Both the position numbers and the translations under genes were made by a program. A stretch of DNA of 14,084 nt from Neovahlkampfia damariscottae (Eukaryota > Heterolobosea > Selenaionea > Neovahlkampfiida > Neovahlkampfiidae), in NCBI GenBank assembly GCA_016618085.1, contig JABLTG010000003.1, positions 312,001-326,084 of the forward strand. Direction: 5' to 3'. This document shows, piece after piece, positions 7,825 to 14,084 of the stretch (position 1 is its first letter; every line of letters begins with the position of its first letter). The notes beneath the pieces were generated by a model. The model saw only the letters and a program-made list of their open reading frames with translations. It did no database searches and was not told the origin of the DNA.

Positions 7825-7872
7825 GTGTTGATAAAAAAACAGTTGACCAATTGTATTAAGCAACCAATAAAA
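7825..7872. promoter_or_regulatory. 48-bp bidirectional promoter with two CCAAT boxes (LYR / COQ2)
   Basis: Only 48 bp separate the two divergent ATGs. The segment holds GTTGACCAATTG (core 7847-7851) and GCAACCAATAAAA (core 7864-7868). The second lies 4 nt before the COQ2 ATG, so COQ2 must have a very short leader or be driven from the first box. Both products are mitochondrial, which suits co-expression (inference). Confidence 0.6.
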
Positions 7873-8986
7873 ATGTTGAAGAAATTTATCAACAAAAGTT
7901 TTAACTTAAAAATTACAAAATTTTCAATTCGATTAAATCATCAAATACCAAAAACTAAATTAACAATTCCACAAAAAATTGTGGAAAACAGCCCAAAAGT
8001 TGTCAAACCATACCTCTATTTGATGAGATTAGACAAACCTATTGGAACTTGGTTATTGTTATGGCCATGTTATTGGAGTATGTTAGTTGCTCAGAGTTCA
8101 ATTATACCTGATCCAAAATTGACTTTTTTATTTGCAGTTGGTGCGTTAATAATGCGAGGTTTGTTTTTAAATTTTTTTTGATTATTTTTAGGAGCTGGGT
8201 GTACAATAAATGATTTATATGATAAAGATTTAGATAATAAAGTTGAAAGAACAAAAACAAGACCATTGGCTTCAAAACAAATTTCTCAAAAACAAGCTGT
8301 TGCTTTTCTGGCTGCTCAATTATCAGCAGGTTTAGCAATATTACTACAATTCAATACTTATAGGTATATTTTCTATTTTTTTGATTCACCTTTCTAAAAG
8401 TATTATTGTTGGAGCATGTTCATTGATGTTTGTCTTCACATACCCTTTATTCAAAAGATTCACTTATTGGCCTCAATTAATGCTAGGAATCACATTTAAC
8501 TGGGGTGCTTTTATAGGATATTCTTCAGTTATGGGATATTGTGATTGGTATGTCACGGTACCAATGTATATAGGTTTAAAAATTAAAATTAAACTTTTAA
8601 AAAAGCTGGAATCGCTTGGACCATCATTTATGATACAATTTATGCACATCAAGATAAAAAAGATGATGTAAATGTTGGAATTAAATCAACTGCTTTATTA
8701 TTTGGAGATAAAACTAAAGAATATTTAACTGCATTTTCAGCAGTATTTGGAAGGTTAGAAAATTAAAAAAATTAATAGTAAACTTAGTATGATGTGTTTA
8801 AGTGGATATTATGCTGAAATGGGATTTGGTTTTTATGGATTTATTTTTTTGACAACATTCAACTTACTTCGTCAAATTAGAACTACCAACTATGAAGATA
8901 CAGAAGATTGTATGAAAAAGTTTATTGAAAACAAGTATAATGGATTGTTAATCTTGCTCGGAATTTTAATAGGAAAAATATTTTAA
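7873..8986 (+). CDS. COQ2: 4-hydroxybenzoate polyprenyltransferase, mitochondrial
   Basis: Five exons, 7873-8158, 8192-8363, 8401-8573, 8606-8753 and 8788-8986, give 325 aa. Introns are 33, 37, 32 and 34 nt, phases 1, 2, 1, 2. The enzyme attaches the polyprenyl tail to 4-hydroxybenzoate in ubiquinone synthesis, in the inner mitochondrial membrane. The N-terminus ([19 protein letters not shown]) is basic, acid-free and amphipathic, as for a matrix-targeting peptide. UbiA-family signatures are intact: [35 protein letters not shown] (first Asp-rich motif, 102-110), [35 protein letters not shown], and [12 protein letters not shown] (second Asp-rich motif, 220-231) followed by [12 protein letters not shown]. 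About eight hydrophobic helices are present. The length fits the family. The start is the first ATG after a CCAAT box; no alternative ATG precedes the LMRLDKP motif. It ends 9 nt from the convergent RasGEF stop. Confidence 0.95.
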
Positions 8987-9002
8987 TACATTAATTTATT
9001 GA
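8984..9002. terminator. abutting 3' ends of COQ2 and the F-box/RasGEF gene
   Basis: The stop codons (8984-8986 plus; 8998-8996 minus) are 9 nt apart. On the minus strand CAATAAAT merges stop and AATAAA. No AATAAA is evident right after the COQ2 stop. Confidence 0.45.
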
Positions 9003-10950
9003 TCTAATTCACTTTTTTTAACATCGTTGTTTGAAGTTGAAGTTTGAACAGTTGTTTTCTTTTTAACTTTTTTTTTTTCTTTTGGTTCAATGAGAACAGA
9101 TTGGTCATACATTTCAGTTTCGTTAATATATTCTAAATTGAGTAATGGTTTTTGTAAATCATCAGCAGGTAAATATTGATATCTTGTTTGTTGATAAGTT
9201 TGCATATCTCTAATAACACCAGCAAAATGTTGACATTTCACAAAATTAATTTTTCCATTTATATATTTTGGATTTCCATCTTCAATGAAAGTTAAATCTG
9301 TCAAGTATAAACCGATGTATGGAATACAAGGTGGTTTTACACCTTTAAGTCTACCTCTAATAGCAGCAAAGTTTTTATCTCTTGAAATATATTTATGAAG
9401 TTGTTGAAATGTTGTTTTTGATTCTTCACGAATTTCATTCCAAGTCTTTTTTAATCTATAAATTGATGCTAAACTTAAACCTGAACAAACAGCAAATACA
9501 CCATTAAAATTATTTAAATCCCATAAATTTTGTGCTACATCAATGAATTTTTCAACAACTTTTGCTCTTTCTTTTAAATCAACAATTTGAACTATAGTTG
9601 TACCAATCCAGTTACTCAAAGTATTGAAAGATTGAATCATAGAATGAATATTTGGAGCTCTTGTTTCTCTGTTTCCTTTATTCCAACTTTGATTTAAACA
9701 TTCTTTTGGTTCAATAAGTTTAAATTGATCAAAATCAATTAAAGTAATTTGACGTGCAATTTCGAGAGCAGGCCAAATTAAAATTGGGTTAACTGGAGTT
9801 TTATCTTTTTTCCCAAATAATTTAAATGTTGTTTTTGGTTTTTCAATTGGAGGACATTTGAATTCTCCTTGAATTGTACCTGAATCATCCTCATTTTGAA
9901 CTTTTCCAAGTGAATTTGTTAAAACTTTTTTATGAGCAGGACCTCCTTTAATTTTATCCATCATATTCATTAAATCTTCAACTTTAGCTTTCATTTCTTC
10001 ATCATAATCATAAACAAAAAAATTTTCAATCCAATATTTAATTGTTTGAAGTACACGTAATCTAATTTTGTCAAGTTTTTCTGATTTGAATTTTGCAAAT
10101 TCTTCGTGTGTACAACCTTGTGGTGGTGGGATATTATATCTTTCAACAAGTAAATCAAAAAATGTATCACGTTCTGTGAAGGATCTAAAAGTGATCATAA
10201 ATGTATGCAAAAAATGTTGATCATAATATTCATGTGATGTTAATTCTTCTATAAGTTTGTTTAATGTAGCAGCTTCTATTTTTTTTTTACCATCAACTTC
10301 TTCCCAAATAATTGAATCAGGACCTGCTTCTCTATAAGTAAGTGTATCAATATCAACTGGATAATATTCAACTGGATCAATTGGTGCAGATGGTTTGACA
10401 ACTTTTGGTACAAATTTCTTTGTATCTTTTTTGGAATTTGATTTTGGTGGAAATTTATCAGGATCAGTTTTTGAAACTAAAAAGGTGAATAATAGAATTT
10501 GATTTTACGGATTGAATAGTATTGTAATTTTCCTGATAATTTTGAATCAACTTCATAATCTGGATAACCCAATTGAAAAAAAGTTACTGTTGGTTTCCAA
10601 AATTTATCGTCTTCAGAAATCTTTAACCAAGTTGAGTTTACACTTCCAAGTGAAATTAATTCTTTGGCATTACTTTCTGATGCAGAAAGTAGAAATGAAA
10701 AAATGTTTTCAGCAATTTCTTCGGAATATTGAAATTTTTCAGGTTCATCTTCTTTTTCGTTACAAGTGAAGATATTTGTTGGAATTTCATTTCCATTTAT
10801 TTTTTCAATGGTAATTTGAGAAACTGGTTTTTCTAAATTCGTTGTCAAATCATTATTGCTGTTGTTGTTAAGCTCTTTCATACTTTTGTGTTTATCAGCA
10901 TCTTTTTGATTTCCAAACACATTCTTTAAGGATTTAAGCATGGAAGTCAT
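8996..10950 (-). CDS. F-box / RasGEF protein
   Basis: Exons 10950-10509 and 10476-8996 give 640 aa; the intron is 32 nt (GTAAAA...TTTTAG, phase 1). Residues about 75-118 form an F-box (EEIAENIFSFLLSA...LGSVNSTWLKISEDDKFWKP), which normally binds Skp1 in SCF ubiquitin ligases. A linker with PAPIDPVEYYPVD-like sequence leads to a RasGEF N-terminal domain (about 195-310: TLNKLIEELTSHEYYDQHF, TFMITFRSFT). The CDC25-type catalytic domain follows (about 375-610: EIARQITLIDFDQFKLIEP, IVDLKERAKVVEKFI, NGVFAVCSGLSLASIYRLKKTW, PPCIPYIGLYLTDLTFIEDG). It should load GTP onto a Ras- or Rap-like GTPase. The tail is Lys-rich (KEKKKVKKKTT). The start is the first in-frame ATG; the frame is open further up without one. 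The join of the two domains depends on one short, phase-correct intron with a canonical donor. Two tandem genes is the alternative, disfavoured because exon 2 has no plausible start before its RasGEF N-domain. Confidence 0.88.
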
Positions 10951-11446
10951 CTCCGAAACGATTAGTTTTGCTTCAGAAGAAAATAAAGTAAACAGTGACC
11001 AATGGGAATAGACAACCAATCAGAACACTTTTTAAAAGATTTTTTTAGCAACCAATGAAAATGTAATAAAAAAATAATAAAAAAAATCCTGAACTGTTTG
11101 GAATAAAGGTTTCTATAAAAGAAAGTTTGAGTGATAAAGTTACCTGGTATGTTTTACCTCAACTGTTTATTTTGACAAAAACCGTTACAAAATAATGGAC
11201 AATATATAGTTAATGTGGCACATTCTGATTGGTCAATGAGTGAAGACGGAGTTATTAAAATACAGCCAAATTATTGGTTAATTCAAACAATGGATTAAAT
11301 ACAAGTTATTCTACATGAACTTATCAAAAAAAAAAAATAAAATTGAAATGCCAAACTTCACTTTTTTTTTGACAAATAGAATGTCTCCTTTGTCAATAAA
11401 TTGACGAATCAAAAGTAGTTTAGAAACCATAACATATTTCACTTCA
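10951..11446. promoter_or_regulatory. 496-bp divergent spacer with several CCAAT boxes
   Basis: CCAAT cores occur at 10999-11003, 11016-11020 and 11052-11056 on the plus strand (49-102 nt before the RasGEF ATG). ATTGG occurs at 11228-11232 (context TGATTGGTCA) and 11273-11277, 170 to 215 nt before the lipase ATG. I see no tRNA or convincing gene. One short open stretch (about 11216-11297, ending NYWLIQTMD) has no good start and overlaps the CCAAT elements. Confidence 0.5.
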
Positions 11447-13492
11447 ATGCTGAACTTCACCAAATTTTTGATATTTTTTTTGCTATTAATGACGGTTTTT
11501 GGAAAACAACAAAGTATCAACAACATTCTTGTTGCTGCTGGCTATTTTTCTGGAGCCATCTCTCAAAGAGATTATGAAATGTCTGAACTATCAAACATTG
11601 TTTACAACAGTAATACTATAAGTGCGGTCGGCTATACTAGAGTGCTTTAAATGACAAAAGGAACATCGGTTGTCGGAATTTATGAAAAGTCAGGAACGAA
11701 GGAAATAGCTGTTGTATTTCGAGGAACAGTTTCTAGCACTAACGATTTAGCAACAAACTTAAACATCCAAGGCCTATATTATAAAAACTTTGGTAGTATT
11801 CATCTCGGATTTTGGAATGATTATTCATCAGTGAAAGAAGAGATATCCAACTTTCTAAAACAGCAAAAATATGACACATATTCAAAATATGTGTCAGGAC
11901 ATAGTCAAGGAGGTGCTATTTCTTTGATGGCTGTATTAGATTTGAAAATTTCCTATTCAATTTCAACCATTTGCGTAACTTTTGGATCACCACGTGCAAT
12001 TTACTCAGATATGAAAATGAAATATTTGGCTGAAATTCCTGACTCAATAAATATCAGATATGTTGGCAGTTATTCACAAGGAAATTATATTGAAATTGTT
12101 CCAACACTTCCTCCTGTATATTTTGGATATGTTCATGTCGGAGAAGAAAGAAGAATAAGATGTCCAGATACATCAACTTTTGCTAAGAAAAATTGTCATG
12201 GAATTGTTAATTACATGAATTCCATCATAAGATACCGAAATTTAGGAACCATCATCAACAACCCGTTCAAATTTGTATCGATACCTAGCAACATGAAAAT
12301 CAAAAGGAGTGAAGTCTTAAACATTGACTGGGAAGGTATAATTTGTGCAAATTGCGAATTGAAAGTTTATGAATCTGTTACTGGTACTGATCCACAAATA
12401 GGAAACACTCTTGTTGTTTCTTCAAACATGCTTTCAGTTGATTTTGTATTTCCTTCAAATGCACCTGAAGGTACCTATTATGTATGTGCTGATCCAGGAA
12501 CATTTTCATGTGGTCGTACATTGAATAATTTTGAAATTATTGATGGAATTGTAAAAGAATTTGATGTGATTACTCCTATTTCTTGGTACAATTCATTTCC
12601 TGGGGTCATTCGATGGGAGGGTGTTTTTTCAGCTTCACAAACGTTTGTTCTATACAGAACAGTTGATTTTGCTCCAGATGTAGAAATTAGTCGTTGGACA
12701 ATTACATCAGAAGAATCAACAATTGGATCCAAGAAAATGACATTTCCAACAGCAACCAAATCATGTCGATATAAAATGCATGTGAATCCTGGAACTTTTT
12801 ATTCCGAATATGAAACAAATGAATTTTGTATCAATGATTCTTTGTCAACACTTTCGGTCGTATATCCAACCGAAAATTTAATAATTCATCCACAAGATTT
12901 TAAGAAAATTGAATTGTCCAGAAATGTTCCAGAATTGAATGTTGTTTCTGTTATTATTGCATTACTAAAAGACGGTAACGTGACAAAATCGTGGAATATT
13001 TCACCAAGTTAAAAAATATTAAATATCACTCTTGCTTCAAATTTGGAAATTTCTTGCCACTATTCAATTTGTGTTGGATTATCTGGGGATATTTGCCACC
13101 TGGAATCAAAGAAATTTTGTATTGGACATCAAAACCCTCAAAATTCACCAAAATATTCGCCAATTCCATCACCAAATGTTTCACCAATTTATTCACCAAA
13201 ATATTCACCAACACTATCACCAATGTATTCACCAAAGTATTCAGAAATAATTCCTTCAAATCCTGTTGACATACAAAATTATCCATGTTCTTGGAATTCC
13301 GTTGCTTCCATTCAAAATGAATTAGTATTCAGATGTATTTTCAAACCAAGTGAATTCATTTCTAAATTCAACAGTACTTCAAAAAAGCTTCCGAAAATGT
13401 TTTACGAAGTAACAACACAACAATCAGATAATTTCCAAAATACAACGAATACATCATCGAATAATCTGGTGTGTGGCAGGACTGTGACATAA
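11447..13492 (+). pseudogene. secreted class 3 lipase-like gene with two in-frame TAA codons
   Basis: One reading frame runs 682 codons from ATG 11447 to TAA 13492, interrupted only by TAA at 11648-11650 and 13010-13012, with no frameshift. Codons 1-20 are a signal peptide (LIFFLLLMTVFG). A lipase_3 alpha/beta-hydrolase domain follows: EIAVVFRGT (oxyanion region), VSGHSQGG with nucleophile Ser153, the catalytic-acid segment NYIEIVPTLPP where most relatives have Asp (DIVP) and this has Glu216, and CHGIVNY with His251. Such enzymes hydrolyse acylglycerols. Next come three repeats of about 90 residues, beta-sandwich-like, ending LNNFEI, TNEFCI and SKKFCI; then a Pro/Ser/Tyr-rich region and a Cys-containing tail. 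Repeat three spans the second TAA, so sequence beyond it was once coding. The first TAA could instead lie in an intron (11622-11660, 39 nt, or 11610-11660, 51 nt, both in phase) but donor and GC content are unlike other introns here. Sequencing error or readthrough are alternatives. Confidence 0.72.
13144..13250 (+). repeat. coding tandem repeat SP(K/I/M)YSP
   Basis: TTCACCAAAATATTCACCAA-like units recur with small changes and encode SPKYSP, SPIYSP and SPMYSP. The pattern resembles extensin-type or other Pro-rich cell-surface linkers. The similarity to the RNA polymerase II tail (YSPTSPS) is superficial, since it lies in a secreted protein. Confidence 0.8.
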
Positions 13493-13504
13493 ACTAAAGT
13501 TTAT

Positions 13505-13579
13505 TTACACAAAAGGCGGAAATTCAAAACCTGACGGTTTCTCTTCCAGCTTCGCCCTGAGCAATTTAATAACTCCAAT
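13505..13579 (-). CDS. possible terminal exon of a minus-strand gene
   Basis: On the minus strand, TTCAATTAG (acceptor-like) at 13580 precedes 24 sense codons (IGVIKLLRAKLEEKPSGFEF and PPFV) and then GTGTAAATAAA, where stop and AATAAA overlap as in several genes here. The stop lies 12 nt from the convergent lipase stop, matching the 3-, 7- and 9-nt gaps of the other convergent pairs. GC content is higher than its surroundings. A donor 41 nt upstream (13621) would splice it directly after an ATG (25 aa); longer upstream exons are not evident. The opposite strand is also open here (13498-13590), so strand is uncertain. Confidence 0.3.
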   Translation of the reverse strand: MGVIKLLRAKLEEKPSGFEFPPFV

Positions 13580-13617
13580 CTAATTGAAACATTTAATTTA
13601 TTACTTTAATTTACAAT

Positions 13618-13678
13618 TACCATTTTACCATTTAATTTATAACAAAAAGGAATAAGATAAGGAAGTGGTAAAATGGTA
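13618..13678. repeat. inverted repeat, 13-bp arms
   Basis: TACCATTTTACCA (13618-13630) is the exact reverse complement of TGGTAAAATGGTA (13666-13678), with a 35-nt loop. The right arm is also the first word of the 132-bp tandem repeat. It could be a hairpin or the end of a small element. Confidence 0.6.
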
Positions 13679-13929
13679 AGGTGGTTTTTGGAATTTTATA
13701 AAATTTTAAAAAATGGTTCAATTTTACAGGGAAGGATTTAGAGGCCCGACCACCCGACCACATAACCGGAAAATAAAAAATGGTAAAATAAAATTCATGG
13801 TAAAATGGTAAGGTGGTTTTAGGAAAATCTGAAACTTTTAAAAAATGGTTCAATTTTACAGGAAAGGATTTTAAGACATGACCAACCTACCAAATGACCG
13901 TCAATAAAAACTGGTAACTGAATGTCACC
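13666..13929. repeat. two tandem copies of a 132-bp non-coding repeat
   Basis: Copy one starts at 13666 and copy two at 13798. Both begin TGGTAAAATGGTAAGGTGG and, about 45 bp on, share TTTTAAAAAATGGTTCAAT then TTTACAGG(G/A)AAGGATTT. The second half is less conserved (CGACCACCCGACCAC against TGACCAACCTACC). Each copy contains a 54-nt segment beginning GTAAGG and ending TTTTACAG, i.e. intron-like borders. No ATG-started gene of any length explains the region. Confidence 0.8.
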
Positions 13930-14084
13930 AACAATCACTGGGGGTGTGGCACAATATTATGGTAATTTTGGAAGCGAAGGCGAACAAAATTTTTTATCAA
14001 AACAGACGCTTGTCGAAGTTTTCAGTTTCCTCCTCGAAAGAGATGGTAAAAACAATATTACAGTTAATGGTAGTAGAGACTGAA
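13922..14084 (+). CDS. possible 5' exon of a gene cut by the right edge
   Basis: ATG at 13922 opens 53 codons (beginning MSPTITGGVAQYYGNFGSEG, containing LVEVFSFLLERDGKNNITV) before TGA at 14081-14083. A donor-like G|GTAGTA at 14071 would leave the exon before that stop, so the gene could continue outside the window. Composition is more GC-rich and protein-like than flanking repeats. No family is recognised. No CCAAT box lies close upstream, which counts against it; the ATG falls at the frayed end of the second 132-bp repeat copy. Confidence 0.35.

Noticed and set aside
7600-7863. LYR protein starting further upstream at 7863 with MLNTIGQLFFYQH
   Set aside because: The codon there is TTG and the stretch overlaps both CCAAT boxes; the ATG at 7824 places the LYR tripeptide at residues 11-13 as usual for the family.
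10211-10476. RasGEF as a separate gene starting at TTG 10210
   Set aside because: TTG 10210 is an internal Leu: the RasGEF N-domain continues upstream (LTSHEYYDQHF) and joins in phase to the F-box exon through a canonical short intron.
11216-11297. Short open stretch in the RasGEF/lipase spacer (HSDWSMSEDGVIKI... to NYWLIQTMD)
   Set aside because: No upstream start, only 20 codons after its ATG, and it overlaps two ATTGG elements; likely chance.
11648-13012. TAA reassigned as a sense codon in this organism
   Set aside because: Every other gene ends in TAA right at a convergent neighbour's end or before AATAAA, and their coding frames contain no internal TAA once introns are removed.
13144-13250. 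RNA polymerase II CTD-like heptads (YSPKYSP, YSPTLSP)
   Set aside because: The units follow a signal-peptide-bearing lipase frame and lack a regular heptad; a Pro-rich extracellular linker fits better.
13511-13560. Possible tRNA or structured RNA in the GC-richer patch after the lipase
   Set aside because: I could not form a cloverleaf or a convincing T-arm on either strand; an exon-like reading fits better.
13632-13853. Minus-strand frame with a 19-residue internal duplication (LNHFLK...KTTLPFYH)
   Set aside because: It is simply the 132-bp tandem repeat read through; it starts with TTG and is hydrophobic by composition.

Overview
This is a gene-dense stretch of nuclear DNA from an AT-rich single-celled eukaryote. 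Evidence for a eukaryote is fourteen inferable spliceosomal introns, CCAAT boxes, AATAAA-type signals, and genes for SBDS, a Ran-like GTPase, an F-box/RasGEF protein and an LMBD-family membrane protein. A LYR-motif protein and a COQ2-type prenyltransferase imply a mitochondrion. The code appears standard: all ten annotated stop codons are TAA. The style (very short introns, Gln-rich and Lys/Glu-rich tracts, RasGEF and Ran paralogues, long coiled coils) recalls amoeboid or flagellate protists, but I cannot name the lineage.

Layout, left to right: the 5' tip of a minus-strand gene (1-31); SBDS (+, 200-1290, one 35-nt intron); a Gln-rich four-helix membrane protein (-, 1294-2609, three introns); a 593-aa coiled-coil protein (-, 2673-4454); a divergent Ran-like GTPase (-, 4681-5349); an 87-aa single-helix membrane protein (+, 5569-5832); an LMBR1/LMBD-family membrane protein (-, 5840-7485, three introns); a 70-aa LYR protein with an apparent 4-nt microexon (-, 7546-7824); COQ2 (+, 7873-8986, four introns); an F-box/RasGEF protein (-, 8996-10950, one intron); a secreted class 3 lipase-like gene broken by two in-frame TAA codons (+, 11447-13492); and a repeat-rich right end (13493-14084) with a possible minus-strand terminal exon and a possible plus-strand gene start cut by the window edge.

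Most of these genes are unrelated housekeeping or signalling functions rather than one pathway. Three share a loose theme: COQ2 and the LYR protein are both mitochondrial and are fired apart from a 48-bp CCAAT-bearing promoter, while the Ran-like protein and the RasGEF both concern small-GTPase signalling.

The most distinctive signal is genome architecture. Convergent genes end 3, 7 and 9 nt apart, the stop codon often forms part of AATAAA, introns are 29-42 nt, and CCAAT boxes sit just upstream of most start codons. I found no evidence of a novel multi-gene system. The best single-gene oddities are the Ran-like protein lacking the catalytic Gln, the LYR microexon, and the decaying lipase whose third repeat domain spans a stop codon.
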